From Caballeronia sp. TF1N1 (GTDB taxonomy: Bacteria > Pseudomonadota > Gammaproteobacteria > Burkholderiales > Burkholderiaceae): 64,000 nucleotides of DNA. Positions 43,734 through 53,028 of the stretch are shown one piece after another (the first letter of the stretch is position 1; each line of letters opens with the position of its first letter). A program made the position numbers and the translations under genes. The stretch spans positions 1,404,832 through 1,468,831 of the forward strand of contig NZ_CP084627.1 in the NCBI RefSeq assembly GCF_022878925.1, written 5' to 3'. The notes beneath the pieces were generated by a model that saw only the letters and a list, made by a program, of their open reading frames with translations, did no database searches and was not told where the DNA came from.

Positions 43734-44732
43734 TCATCGCGCGGCGACTGCTTGCGAATCGAATACCGGATTGAACTCGATATCCACCTTGATGTTGTTC
43801 TTGATATCGCCGGACTTGTAGAGCGTGTCCGCAATCTTCTGCTCGCGCGTGACAAGCGTCTTGTCGAGCGGATAAAACACGGAGCGTCCATTTTCCGCCG
43901 AGAACTTCGCTCGTGCCGGCGACTGCTTCATTTTCTCCGCATAGATCTTCTCGACGGCCGGCACGTTCTGCGCCCACCACGTCCACGAGCTCTTGAGACG
44001 TCCCAGGAAGTCACCGATGGCCTTGCTCTTCGCGGGATCGCGCAAGACATCGGTGCGGGCCGCGAACACCGAGAGCGCTGGAATATCCAGTTCGTCGCTC
44101 TTGACGATCACGCGTGCATCGCCCTTGTCGACCGCTTCCTTCACCGGACCAAAGCCGCCCGAATAAACCGACACCTGTCCCGCGTTGAAAGCGGAAGCCG
44201 ACACGTTGCCATCGCCGAACTTGACCGCTTGGAAGTCCTTCGGCTTGAGATCGGCCTTCACATACGACAGCACGTATTGCAGATAATTGAAGCCGCCGAA
44301 GTTGTAGCCCCAGGTCTTGCCGCGCAGGTCCGCGAGCGTCTTCACGTTGGCTTCCTTTCGAACCACGGTGACGATAGGCGGATACGCGTTATCCGGGTTG
44401 CGCCATCCCGCGATGATCTGCAAGGGCGCGGTCTCCGGCGTCCATATCTGACGCGCATTCCCCTGTTCGATGATGAGCGAGGTATCGCCCATCAGACCCA
44501 CGTCGAGCACTTTCGAATAGAGCGCGGACAGTTGCGCGGCGGGTCCCGTGAGCACGGCCCACTTGACCTTGTACGGCGCGCCATCCAGCACGTGCGATGC
44601 CTCGACGATCAATGGCCACGCGGCATCCTGCGTGCCGATCTGAATGGTGAGCGGCTCTTCCGCGAACGCCGAAGTCGATAAAGCGAGGAAGCCCGTAACG
44701 AAGAGTGCGGTTAAGCTTTTCTTGATGCGCAT
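43734..44732 (-). CDS. ABC transporter substrate-binding protein (aliphatic sulfonate type)
   Basis: A 332-residue periplasmic protein with signal peptide RIKKSLTALFVTGFLALSTS and cleavage near AFA. The mature part (IQIGTQDAAWPLIVEAS, KWAVLTGPAAQLSALYSKVLDVGLMGDTS, LRGKTWGYNFGGFNYLQYVL) matches the SsuA/NMT1-like family that binds sulfonates, taurine or thiamine precursors. It is the last gene of the - strand operon after the ATPase and permease genes, separated by ~30 bp from the ATPase stop. The ligand is inferred from the operon context. Confidence 0.88.
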   Translation of the reverse strand: MRIKKSLTALFVTGFLALSTSAFAEEPLTIQIGTQDAAWPLIVEASHVLDGAPYKVKWAVLTGPAAQLSALYSKVLDVGLMGDTSLIIEQGNARQIWTPETAPLQIIAGWRNPDNAYPPIVTVVRKEANVKTLADLRGKTWGYNFGGFNYLQYVLSYVKADLKPKDFQAVKFGDGNVSASAFNAGQVSVYSGGFGPVKEAVDKGDARVIVKSDELDIPALSVFAARTDVLRDPAKSKAIGDFLGRLKSSWTWWAQNVPAVEKIYAEKMKQSPARAKFSAENGRSVFYPLDKTLVTREQKIADTLYKSGDIKNNIKVDIEFNPVFDSQAVAAR

Positions 44733-44762
44733 GAAGTGAGTGGTCGGTTAAGGAAAGGAATG

Positions 44763-45569
44763 TCAGGCCGCGCTTGCTGTCGCGGCTCGTTGTGGTTCTT
44801 CTGTCGTCACGCCGAGCGCTTCCAGCAGTTGTGTTCTGAGTGCTATAGCGTTGGCGTCCGCACGCGAACGCGGCCGGGGAAAGTCCACGGTGAAGTCCGC
44901 GCTTATCTCGCCTTGCGACAACACGACAATGCGGTCCGACAAGAGAATGGCTTCGTCGATGTCATGCGTCACCAGCACGACCGCCGGCGTATGCGCGCGC
45001 CACAAGCGTGCGACGAGGTCGTACATGCGGATGCGGGTCAATGCATCGAGTGCGGCGAAGGGTTCATCGAGGAGCAAGAGACGCGGCTCGCGCACGAGCG
45101 CTCGGGCCAATGCAACGCGTTGCGCTTCGCCGCCCGAAAGCGTCTTTGGCCAGCCTTCCGCGTGACTTGCAAGACCCACTTCGTCGAGCGCGGCGAGTGC
45201 GTCGTTTTTTGCGGCGCCCAACCTGTCATGGCCGATGACGACGTTCTCCCACACGCGCCGCGCCGGCACGAGACGCGGTTCCTGAAACACGACGGAGCGC
45301 GCATTCGCCACGCGCACGCGTCCTTCATCGGCCTTGTCGAGGCCCGCGAGAATACGCAGTAGCGTGGTCTTGCCGGCGCCCGATGCGCCGAGCATCGATA
45401 CGAATTGGCCGCGCCTTATGTTCAGCGATACGTCCTTGAGTACTGCACGTCCGCCGAAGCGACGGCTCACGCCTTGCAATTCGAGTGCGATTTCACGATG
45501 ATCGCGTGCGTTCTTCAAGGCATCGATATCAGGCGAGTTCAAAGCGCGGCCTCCACGGAAGCGCGACAT
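44763..45569 (-). CDS. ABC transporter ATP-binding protein (SsuB-like)
   Basis: Encodes ~268 residues. Walker A (GASGAGKTTLL), signature (LSGGEAQRVALARAL), Walker B (RLLLLDEPFAALD) and the switch histidine (VTHDIDEAI) are all intact. The Q-loop reads VVFQEPRL. The start chosen at 45569 overlaps the permease end by 41 bp, which suggests translational coupling; no other good in-frame start is visible. It should energise uptake with the adjacent permease. Family: nitrate/sulfonate/taurine importers. Confidence 0.9.
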   Translation of the reverse strand: MSRFRGGRALNSPDIDALKNARDHREIALELQGVSRRFGGRAVLKDVSLNIRRGQFVSMLGASGAGKTTLLRILAGLDKADEGRVRVANARSVVFQEPRLVPARRVWENVVIGHDRLGAAKNDALAALDEVGLASHAEGWPKTLSGGEAQRVALARALVREPRLLLLDEPFAALDALTRIRMYDLVARLWRAHTPAVVLVTHDIDEAILLSDRIVVLSQGEISADFTVDFPRPRSRADANAIALRTQLLEALGVTTEEPQRAATASAA

Positions 45570-46437
45570 GTTCGAGACCGCGCATGATGAGATCGGTGAG
45601 AATGCCGAGCGCCGCATAAACCAGAATGCCCGCGATGATGATGTCCGCGCGCTGGTTCTGGTTCGCATTGACGAGGATGTAGCCAATGCCGTTCTGCGCG
45701 TTGATCTGCTCCGCGACGACGAGCGCAAGCAGCGCCACGGCGGACGCATAGCGCAAGCCGACGAGTATGGAAGGCAGCGCGGTCGGCAGAATGATGCGCA
45801 ACGCTACTTGCCGGCTCGATAGCCCGAACACGGTGGCCGCTTCGAGCAGCTTGGGATCGACACCGCGCACGCCCGCGTAGGTGTTGAGGTACATCGGGAA
45901 GATGGTCGCCGCGAGAATGACCGCGATCTTCGCGCCCTCGCCGATACCGAACCACGTGATGAAGAGCGGAATGAGCGCGATGAATGGAATCGTGCGCAGC
46001 ATCTGCAAGGGCGCATCGACGACTTCTTCGCCTACGCGCCACAGTCCCGCGAACAAGCCCGCAATCAGGCCGATACCGCCGCCAATGGCAAGGCCGGTCG
46101 CCGCACGCGCAAGCGATACGCCGATAGCGCTCTGCAATTCGCCATCCGCGACGAGTTCCTTCAATGCAGCAAGAATGACGGTCGGCGGCGGCAGCGTTTC
46201 GGGCGCGATGAGTTGCAGCGACGACACGAGTTGCCACAGCACGACAATCGCAATGGGCACGCCCACGCGCAAACTGCGCGAGCGGATGAGCTTCCAGTTC
46301 AGTGTCGTGGTGCGGGCACGTTCGCGTGTGGGCAGTTCGACCAGCGTCTGTGCGCCGGATGCGCGTGGCGCGGGCTGTTCGAGCGGCGTGCCCGGATCGA
46401 GCTCGAGTGTCGCCGAGGAAAAGCGATGGGCATTCAT
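45529..46437 (-). CDS. ABC transporter permease (SsuC-like)
   Basis: A ~302-residue inner-membrane permease of the nitrate/sulfonate/taurine family. After a soluble ~55-residue N-terminus there are about six helices; PLLFITWFGIGEGAKIAVIL-type EAA region is read here as IPLFITWFGIGEGAKIAVIL with the conserved G. The closing ILVYAALGILTDLIMRGLE is typical of SsuC. ATGs at 46443 and 46437 are both possible starts. It is co-transcribed with the ATPase gene and lies downstream of the monooxygenase gene. Confidence 0.9.
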   Translation of the reverse strand: MNAHRFSSATLELDPGTPLEQPAPRASGAQTLVELPTRERARTTTLNWKLIRSRSLRVGVPIAIVVLWQLVSSLQLIAPETLPPPTVILAALKELVADGELQSAIGVSLARAATGLAIGGGIGLIAGLFAGLWRVGEEVVDAPLQMLRTIPFIALIPLFITWFGIGEGAKIAVILAATIFPMYLNTYAGVRGVDPKLLEAATVFGLSSRQVALRIILPTALPSILVGLRYASAVALLALVVAEQINAQNGIGYILVNANQNQRADIIIAGILVYAALGILTDLIMRGLEHVALPWRPRFELA

Positions 46438-46563
46438 GGGCATTCTTCGAGTGAGAAAGAGAACACCCGATACTACGTTCGTGTCTGCCCCACGCAAACC
46501 AACGGTTTGCCAGATGCTATCCAAGGATCGCGCAATATCGTTTTGCGCGCCGCTGGCTCACAT

Positions 46564-47934
46564 TCAGACGAGATCCGTGCTGGTTTCCTCTTGCGTCACC
46601 GCATAGCGAGAACGCGGTCTTTCGAGACCAAGATGATCGCGCAACGTGCGCCCTTCATAGCCGTGTCGGAAGAGCCCGCGCCGGCGCAATTCAGGCAGCA
46701 CCAGTTCAATGAAATCATTCAGCGAATCGGGCAGCAACGCGGCCATGACGTTGAAACCATCCGCCCCATAATTGACAAAGCGCTCTTCCAGCGCATCCGC
46801 AACCTGCACCGGCGTGCCGACGATTTGCCAATGACCGCGCGCGCCCGCAATGCGCAAATAGAGCTGACGTATGGTCAGATTCTCGCGGCGCGCCAAGTCG
46901 ATCATCAAGCCCTGGCGGCTCTTGCTGGCATTCGTTTCCGGCAAATCGGGAATGGGTCCGTCGAGCGGATAGCCCGAGAGATCGAAGCCGCCCGTGAGCG
47001 TCGAGACCATCGCTAGGCCGACCACGGGATCGATCAATGCCTGCAGTGCATCGAACTTTTCGCGTGCTTCTTCTTCCGTGCGTCCGACTATGGGCATGAC
47101 GCCCGGCATGATCTTGAGCGATTCGGGATCACGTCCATATTGCGCCATGCGTCCCTTTACATCGGCATAGAACGCAACGGCATCTTCGAGCGTCTGCTGC
47201 GCGGTGAAGATCACTTCGGCGGTGCGCGCGGCAAGCGCCCTGCCCGCTTCGGACGATCCCGCCTGCACCACGACCGGATGTCCCTGCGGCGCACGCGAAA
47301 CGTTCAGCGGACCATGCACCTTGAAAAACTCGCCGCGATGGTCGAGCACGTGCCGCTTGTCGGGATCGAAATACCGACCCGATGTTTTGTCGCGCACGAA
47401 GGCGTCGTCGTCCCAGCTATCCCACAGGCCCGTCACCACTTCGGCGAATTCCTCCGCGCGTTCGTAACGGTGTGCATGCGCGAGATGCTGATCGAGATTG
47501 AAGTTGCGCGCTTCATGCTCGCTCGACGAAGTGACGAGGTTCCAGCCCGCGCGGCCGCCGCTGATGTGATCCAGCGACGCGAACTTGCGCGCGATGTGAT
47601 AAGGCTCGTTGAACGATGTCGATGCCGTACCGACCAACCCGATGCGCTCGGTCACGGCCGCGAGCGCGGACAACAGCGTAAGCGGCTCGAACTGCGCGAC
47701 ATAGCTGTGCGCGGTGCGGCTCAGGAACGCGGCATCGTCGCCGCGCGTGCCGGAGCCATCGGCGAGAAAGACGAGATCGAAGCTCGCCGCTTCCGCTGCC
47801 TGCGCGAGCGCTGCGTAATGCTTGAAGTTGACGCCGGCATCCGCGACGGCATGCGGATGACGCCACGCGGCAATGTGATGTCCCGTCGGATAAAGAAACG
47901 CGCCCAGGCGCAGTTGTCCGCTTCGTTTTGCCAT
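46564..47934 (-). CDS. LLM class flavin-dependent monooxygenase (NtaA/SnaA/DszA group)
   Basis: A 456-residue luciferase-like enzyme, starting at the ATG 12 bp after the dioxygenase stop. Key segments: FDLVFLADGSGTRGDDAAFL, LVGTASTSFNEPYHIARKFA, DHISGGRAGWNLVTSSSEHE and HPVVVQAGSSEAGRALAART. It belongs to the same branch as the enzyme at 41094 (about the same layout) but is clearly a different copy. It presumably takes FMNH2 from the adjacent reductase and oxidises an imported organosulfur compound in this ABC operon. Confidence 0.9.
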   Translation of the reverse strand: MAKRSGQLRLGAFLYPTGHHIAAWRHPHAVADAGVNFKHYAALAQAAEAASFDLVFLADGSGTRGDDAAFLSRTAHSYVAQFEPLTLLSALAAVTERIGLVGTASTSFNEPYHIARKFASLDHISGGRAGWNLVTSSSEHEARNFNLDQHLAHAHRYERAEEFAEVVTGLWDSWDDDAFVRDKTSGRYFDPDKRHVLDHRGEFFKVHGPLNVSRAPQGHPVVVQAGSSEAGRALAARTAEVIFTAQQTLEDAVAFYADVKGRMAQYGRDPESLKIMPGVMPIVGRTEEEAREKFDALQALIDPVVGLAMVSTLTGGFDLSGYPLDGPIPDLPETNASKSRQGLMIDLARRENLTIRQLYLRIAGARGHWQIVGTPVQVADALEERFVNYGADGFNVMAALLPDSLNDFIELVLPELRRRGLFRHGYEGRTLRDHLGLERPRSRYAVTQEETSTDLV

Positions 47935-47945
47935 GGCGTCGTCGA

Positions 47946-48893
47946 TCAGTTGAGTGCGACAGCGGCCGCGGCACCCACCGGCGAGCCTTCGATTGCCACC
48001 GATGATTGACCGTCCGGTCCCACTGGAATATCGCCGACAAGCGTCGTGCGATATAGCTGTCGATCGAAATCTAGATCGAAGATATCGGTCGGCGCGAGAT
48101 GCGCGGTCGTGCGGTTATCCCAGAACGCGATGCTGCCCGGCTCCCACTTGAAGCGCACGGTGAATTCCGGCCGCGTCACGTGTTCCCACAGCAGTTCGAG
48201 CAACGCCTGACTCTCGCGCGGCGCAAGACCCGCGATGTGCTTGAGAAAGCTCGGGCTTACATACAGCGCGCGTTCGCCGGTTTCAGGGTGCACACGCACG
48301 AGCGGATGCTCGCTCACGAGCGTGTGCTGGTCGACCGCTTTCGCGAAAGCATCGGTGCCGGCGGCGCCTTGCGGCGGCGCGAAGCGATGCACGCCACGCA
48401 GGCCATCGACGAATGCGCGCAGCGGCGCCGAGAGCTTTTGGTACGCGGCCACGAGGTTGGTCCATTGCGTATCGCCGCCATACGGCGGAATGGTCACGCC
48501 GCGCAAGATGGATGCATACGGTGGATTCACGGCAGCGGTGACATCCGTATGCCAACCGGTCCACGGACGCAATACCGACTGCCCTTCGAAGCGCGTGGCC
48601 TTGCGGAACTTGGAGATCGAATAAATCTCGGGATGCCCGTCCACGTGACCGAATACGGGGTGGCCCACCGTCAATTCGCCGAACTGCGCGGAAAACGCGA
48701 CATGCTGTTCATGACTCAGGAATTGCTCGCGAAAGAACACCACGCGCCACTTCAGAAGCGCGTCGCGAATGGCCTTGACCTCGTCCTTCGGCAAGGGCCG
48801 CGTAAGATCGACACCGCTGATCTCCGCACCGATATGCGCGGACAACGGCTTCACTTCGACACGCGCTGCGTGTTCGATGACGGCTGCGTTCAT
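47946..48893 (-). CDS. TauD/TfdA family Fe(II)/2-oxoglutarate dioxygenase
   Basis: A 315-residue dioxygenase. The iron triad is present: H-x-D in TGWHTDVTAAVNPP and the distal histidine in WDNRTTAHLAPTD; RQLYRTTLVGD with its 2-oxoglutarate arginine follows. The family includes taurine dioxygenase and alkylsulfatase AtsK, which release sulfite or sulfate from organosulfur compounds. VGHPVFGHVDGHPEIYSISK near the middle is closer to AtsK/TauD than to herbicide dioxygenases. It sits second in the - strand operon, 46 bp after the binding-protein gene. Confidence 0.92.
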   Translation of the reverse strand: MNAAVIEHAARVEVKPLSAHIGAEISGVDLTRPLPKDEVKAIRDALLKWRVVFFREQFLSHEQHVAFSAQFGELTVGHPVFGHVDGHPEIYSISKFRKATRFEGQSVLRPWTGWHTDVTAAVNPPYASILRGVTIPPYGGDTQWTNLVAAYQKLSAPLRAFVDGLRGVHRFAPPQGAAGTDAFAKAVDQHTLVSEHPLVRVHPETGERALYVSPSFLKHIAGLAPRESQALLELLWEHVTRPEFTVRFKWEPGSIAFWDNRTTAHLAPTDIFDLDFDRQLYRTTLVGDIPVGPDGQSSVAIEGSPVGAAAAVALN

Positions 48894-48938
48894 ATGCCTG
48901 TCTCCTGATTGATGTTGATGCCGGCGCGGATGCTCGCG

Positions 48939-49955
48939 TCAACTGCCTTGCGCGTTTGCGTCGTCCACGAAAAAGTAGTCGCGCCAGGACTTCGGTTCAT
49001 GATGAATCACGCCTACGCGATAAAGAAAAGCGCCTAATTGCAGTGTGTTTTGCGGCGTCGTCGTGAAGCTCACGTCTTTGTCGCCGAGGATGCGTGCGAC
49101 GAAAGCGGGCGTGAGTTTCGACTCGTCCTGACGAAGATAGATGGCTGCGGCCTGTTGCTTGTCGCTCGTAATGAGCTTTGCGGCATCGACAAGTGCGGCG
49201 CGTACGGCTGCATAGGTCTTCGGATTGTCCTTGCGCCATTTCTCCGATGTCACGACCACGCTGCCCGTCGATGGACCGCCGAGAATGTCGGTCGAGCTGA
49301 TGACCTTGTGGATCTTTGGATCGTCGAGTTCCTGATACTGATACGGCGCGTTCGAGAAATGCAGGTTGATGACCGAGTTGCCCGAGAGCATCGCGGTGGT
49401 TGCATCGGCATGCGGCATGTTCACTTCGAAGCGGTCGAGTTGCGCGTAGTTCGCATCGCCGTATGCCTTGGCCGATGCCATCTGCAACAGCCTGCCCTGC
49501 TGCGAGACCGCGACGGAAACCACCGCGATGCGGTCCTTCTCGCCGATATCCTTGATGCTGCGAATGCGGGGGTCGTTCGAAACGAGCACGACCGGAACCG
49601 AGCTTTGCGCCGCGATTGCACGGAAATTTTGGTGACCTTGCGTGCGGTCCCAGATCGTCATGAGCGGTCCGATGCCGAGCGTGGCGATATCCGCCGCACG
49701 CGAAAGCAGCGCTTCGTTCACGGCCGCGCCGCCGGAGAGCGTGTGCCATTCCACGTCGATCTTGATTCCGGCGCGCTCGCCTTCCTTCTCGATGAGCTTC
49801 TGGTCCTTCACGACCTTCAGCAGCAGCGAGCCGATGCCGTATTGATCGGCGACTTTCACTTCGCCTTCAGCATGCGCGCATTCGAAGGGAAGCGCGATCG
49901 ATGCGATCAGCGCGAGCGCGGCCATGCTGCGATTGCTTAAGCCTTTGATCGTCAT
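48939..49955 (-). CDS. ABC transporter substrate-binding protein (sulfonate/taurine type)
   Basis: Encodes 338 residues from an ATG that opens a signal peptide (MAALALIASIALPFECAHA); the extended frame upstream was rejected. The mature chain (VADQYGIGSLLLKVVKDQKL, LSGGAAVNEALLSRAADIATL, GPSTGSVVVTSEKWRKDNP) matches the NMT1/SsuA-like family. It is the first gene of the - strand operon, divergent from the FMN reductase gene with 260 bp between the starts, where the promoter must lie. Two binding proteins in one operon suggests two ligands or one specialised helper. Confidence 0.88.
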   Translation of the reverse strand: MTIKGLSNRSMAALALIASIALPFECAHAEGEVKVADQYGIGSLLLKVVKDQKLIEKEGERAGIKIDVEWHTLSGGAAVNEALLSRAADIATLGIGPLMTIWDRTQGHQNFRAIAAQSSVPVVLVSNDPRIRSIKDIGEKDRIAVVSVAVSQQGRLLQMASAKAYGDANYAQLDRFEVNMPHADATTAMLSGNSVINLHFSNAPYQYQELDDPKIHKVISSTDILGGPSTGSVVVTSEKWRKDNPKTYAAVRAALVDAAKLITSDKQQAAAIYLRQDESKLTPAFVARILGDKDVSFTTTPQNTLQLGAFLYRVGVIHHEPKSWRDYFFVDDANAQGS

Positions 49956-50215
49956 GCGGGGATTTTTGCCGTGGATTCGTCGCGCCAAGACGATGAAATG
50001 TACAAGCCGTCTCGTCACGCGCGAACCAAGAAAACGCCATACGGTTATCTCCGTGCGAGATAAGGTGCGCGGCACGGCACTTGCACATGCTTACTGAATA
50101 TCCTTAGCGCAAATCATGCGTTCCGATACGCACGTTCGCTGGCTATCATGTTTAGTCTGTCGGCTCGCCGTAAAACGAACGCGCGCGCTGCTTTACCTTT
50201 CATGGAGCGTTCACC

Positions 50216-50854
50216 TTGACTCGAAACACCTCATCGCGTCAGCCGCTGGTTGTCGGTATTGGCGGAACGACGCGGCCGGCATCGTCGACCGAGCGTGCGC
50301 TGGCTTTTTCGCTGCGCGGCGCACAGGAATCCGGCGCGCGCGTGCAGTTGTTCGGCGGCGCGTTCCTGCATAGCCTGCCGCACTACGCGCCTGAGCATCG
50401 CAATCTGACCGACGAGCAGCACGAACTCATCGAGGCGGTGCGTATCGCCGACGCAGTGATCATCGCGACGCCGGGCTATCACGGCGGCATCTCGGGGCTG
50501 GTCAAGAACGCGCTGGATACGCTGGAAGAGCTGCGTGAGGACGAACGCCCTTATCTGGATGGGCGCGCAGTCGGCAGCATCGTGACCGCTTACGGGTGGC
50601 AGGCAGCAGGCACCGTGCTGACGTCGCTGCGTTCGATCGTGCACGCGTTGCGCGGCTGGCCGACGCCTTTCGGTGCGACCGTCAACACGCTTGAAACGCG
50701 TTTCGAAACCGCCGATACGTGCTCCGACCCGAAGGTCGTCGAGCAGCTGCGCACCGTGGGCCGTCAAGCATCGAGCTTTGCGCTCGCATTCGCCGCACAC
50801 GATAGCGACGCTTATCACGATGTCGAACGACGCGTGGCCGTCGCGCAGAATTAA
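50216..50854 (+). CDS. NADPH-dependent FMN reductase (SsuE/MsuE family)
   Basis: Encodes 212 residues beginning at a TTG (50216), with GGAG ~10 bases upstream; no ATG or GTG in frame fits better. The flavodoxin-like fold has VGIGGTTRPASSTERAL at the phosphate loop and ATPGYHGGISGLVKNALDTLEEL, the signature of NADPH:FMN reductases. It would supply FMNH2 to the luciferase-like monooxygenases encoded on either side. It is divergent from the ABC operon and has its own terminator, so expression is probably coordinated through the shared gap. Confidence 0.9.
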   Translation: MTRNTSSRQPLVVGIGGTTRPASSTERALAFSLRGAQESGARVQLFGGAFLHSLPHYAPEHRNLTDEQHELIEAVRIADAVIIATPGYHGGISGLVKNALDTLEELREDERPYLDGRAVGSIVTAYGWQAAGTVLTSLRSIVHALRGWPTPFGATVNTLETRFETADTCSDPKVVEQLRTVGRQASSFALAFAAHDSDAYHDVERRVAVAQN

Positions 50855-50871
50855 ACTACCTCGCTTTAACG

Positions 50872-50905
50872 AAAAAGCCTTCGCCATGAGTGGCGAAGGC
50901 TTTTT
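50872..50905 (+). terminator. Strong terminator after the FMN reductase gene
   Basis: Hairpin AAAAAGCCTTCGCCA / TGGCGAAGGCTTTTT around a TGAG loop, with 5 A and 5 T flanks, so it can act in both directions; it lies 17 bp after the stop. Confidence 0.92.
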
Positions 50906-50945
50906 CATGGGCGCTACGGCTTGTTAGCGATCACTATCACTATCA

Positions 50946-51539
50946 CTAAGCCGATTCGGGCCATCCACCGAACTTGGCGATCTCGTCCAGCGCAAGGCGT
51001 GCACGTGGCGCCTGCTCACGTTCGGCAAGCGCTGCGGGCAACGCCTCTGCCTCGCCATGATGCGCGATGGAGATCATGCTCAAAGCCTGATAGCGCTCGG
51101 GAATGGCGAAGGTATCGCGCAATTTCGCTGCATCGAAGCCGCCCATCGCATGGGCGGCGAGGCCGAGCGCATGCGCCTGCAACAATACGGCAAGACCCGC
51201 GGCGCCCGCGTCGTAACTCGCGCTTGGATTGATGGTGCCTTTGGCCGTGAGCGTGTCGGCAAGGACGGCGATGAGCACCTGCGCATGCGCGTTCCACGAC
51301 TGATTGAACGGCACGAGCGTGGCGAATGCGCGCTCAAACGCCGCTGCGTCTTGCCCCTTCTCGAACACCACGAAACGCCACGGTTGAACGTTATAAGCGG
51401 ACGGCGCCCAGCGTGCGGCTTCCAGAACAGCGACTACCTGTTCATGCGCTACGGGCTGCTGTGCATACGCGCGCGGACTCCAGCGCCCTGCAAGCAGCGG
51501 ATGAATGTCGATATCGGTTGGAGCGGGACGATGTGTCAT
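50946..51539 (-). CDS. Nitroreductase family protein
   Basis: A 197-residue FMN-binding nitroreductase. Family markers are the SPRAYAQQPV N-terminal arginine region, ARWAPSAYNVQPWRFVVF (with the conserved S-x-x-N-x-Q-P-W), ASYDAGAAGLAVLLQAHALG and AMGGFDAAKLRDTF. Such enzymes reduce nitroaromatics, quinones or related acceptors using NAD(P)H. The ATG at 51539 is chosen over one nine codons upstream. Convergent with the FMN reductase, single gene. Confidence 0.9.
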   Translation of the reverse strand: MTHRPAPTDIDIHPLLAGRWSPRAYAQQPVAHEQVVAVLEAARWAPSAYNVQPWRFVVFEKGQDAAAFERAFATLVPFNQSWNAHAQVLIAVLADTLTAKGTINPSASYDAGAAGLAVLLQAHALGLAAHAMGGFDAAKLRDTFAIPERYQALSMISIAHHGEAEALPAALAEREQAPRARLALDEIAKFGGWPESA

Positions 51540-51640
51540 GCGTTTATCTTCGATGGATATGACCATGCTTCATATGCGAAGCTTGGCAGTCAAGGGAATG
51601 CATCAAGTGTCGCCGATGCGCGCGGCATGGACAAGTCGCT

Positions 51641-52870
51641 TCAGGCGTTCATCTGTTCAAGATGCGCGAGCAGCTTCGTCACCATCCACACGACGGTAAG
51701 TCCAAGCAACACGAAGAACGCTGCAAGCGGCGCCAGGATATGGACCGATACGAAGCCCGCGAGTCCCATCATCACCGCCGATACGAGCAGCAATGCGCAA
51801 CCGAGTATCGCGCTCGTCAATCCAGCAATGTGGGGAAACAGCGAGTTGCCCTTGGCCATCAATGTCGGATACATGGCGCCTGCGCAGAAGCCCATTACGA
51901 GGACCGGTAGCGCAAGCGTCCACACTTGCAGACCTATCGTCAACGAAAGCAATAGCATCACGATGGATGCGCCCGCCATGATCCGCGATCCATACTTGAG
52001 CCGTTGTTCTGCTGTCGGCAGACGCAGGCTATGAATACGGTTGGACAGGCCGCCGAGAAAGTACATCAAGCCGATGCCAAGCGCGAGGTAACCGAAGTAA
52101 GTCGGCGGCTTATGCAACGTGTTCTGCACCATGAAAGGCCCGACGATGTTGAACACGAGCAGAATGCTGTAGCACAGTCCTTGCGCAAGAAAGCAGCTCT
52201 GAAAAACCGGGCTCGACAAGACCTTGCCCGTGTTCGCGACGAGCGTACGCAATTCGAGTCGAACAGGCTTGGGTAATGTCTCGCGATAACGCCACACGAG
52301 CACCCACATGACGATCGAATACACGAGCAGAAACACGAGACAGGCCTTCCAGCCGAACCACTCCTGCAAGTGCGCACCGATCACGGGCGCAATGATCGGC
52401 GCGAGTCCCCAAGCAATCGACATGTAGGTGAATGCGTGCAGCAGCGCCTGGCCTTTGAATGAATCGGTGATGATCGCCTTGGCGAGCAGATTGGTGGCCG
52501 CAATGCCGAAGCCCTGCAGACAGCGCGCCAACAGGAATGTTTCGAGGCTCGGCGCGACGAGTGACAGCAGACAGCCGACCGTATAGACGACGAGTCCGAA
52601 GGCCAGCACCGGCTTGCGGCCGTATGCGTCCGCTATCGGACCAAAAACGAGTTGGCCTAGCGCATAAGCGGCCATGTAACTGGATACGCTCGACTGGATC
52701 GCTTGCGGCGAGGTATCGAAGAAACGCGCCATCGCGGGCAGCGCGGGAACATAGATGTCGATTGCGAGCTGCCCTGCCGAAGCGAACAGGCATACGAGAA
52801 ACAACAGATAGCGCGGCGAATTCGATACGCGCGCGACGGTACTGGTGCGGCTGGGAATGTCGGATGGCAT
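51641..52870 (-). CDS. Bcr/CflA family multidrug efflux transporter (MFS)
   Basis: A 409-residue, 12-helix drug:H+ antiporter. Typical motifs: LAIDIYVPALPAMARFFDTS, QLVFGPIADAYGRKPVLAFG (motif A), ARCLQGFGIAATNLLAKAII and GLAPIIAPVIGAHLQEWFGW (antiporter motif C). The family exports bicyclomycin, chloramphenicol, sulfonamides or L-cysteine; the last would fit the nearby sulfur genes but that is inference. Starts at the first ATG; no local regulator gene. Confidence 0.92.
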   Translation of the reverse strand: MPSDIPSRTSTVARVSNSPRYLLFLVCLFASAGQLAIDIYVPALPAMARFFDTSPQAIQSSVSSYMAAYALGQLVFGPIADAYGRKPVLAFGLVVYTVGCLLSLVAPSLETFLLARCLQGFGIAATNLLAKAIITDSFKGQALLHAFTYMSIAWGLAPIIAPVIGAHLQEWFGWKACLVFLLVYSIVMWVLVWRYRETLPKPVRLELRTLVANTGKVLSSPVFQSCFLAQGLCYSILLVFNIVGPFMVQNTLHKPPTYFGYLALGIGLMYFLGGLSNRIHSLRLPTAEQRLKYGSRIMAGASIVMLLLSLTIGLQVWTLALPVLVMGFCAGAMYPTLMAKGNSLFPHIAGLTSAILGCALLLVSAVMMGLAGFVSVHILAPLAAFFVLLGLTVVWMVTKLLAHLEQMNA

Positions 52871-53028
52871 GGAGGCGTCGGGAAGCGGGTGGCGATGTGC
52901 GATGGCATCGCAACGTATTGTGCCTGCATGAGCGGGATTTGGCGTAAATGTCCACTGCTCGTGCGGGGATTGGGTACGATCTCACGTTCGAGACCATGAA
53001 TGCAGCACTGAGGAGAAAGGAGCAAAAA

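Noticed and set aside
51555..51590. Imperfect inverted repeat GCTTC-ATATGC-GAAGC upstream of the nitroreductase gene
   Set aside because: Arms are only 5 bp and no local regulator gene is present, so it is too weak to call an operator.
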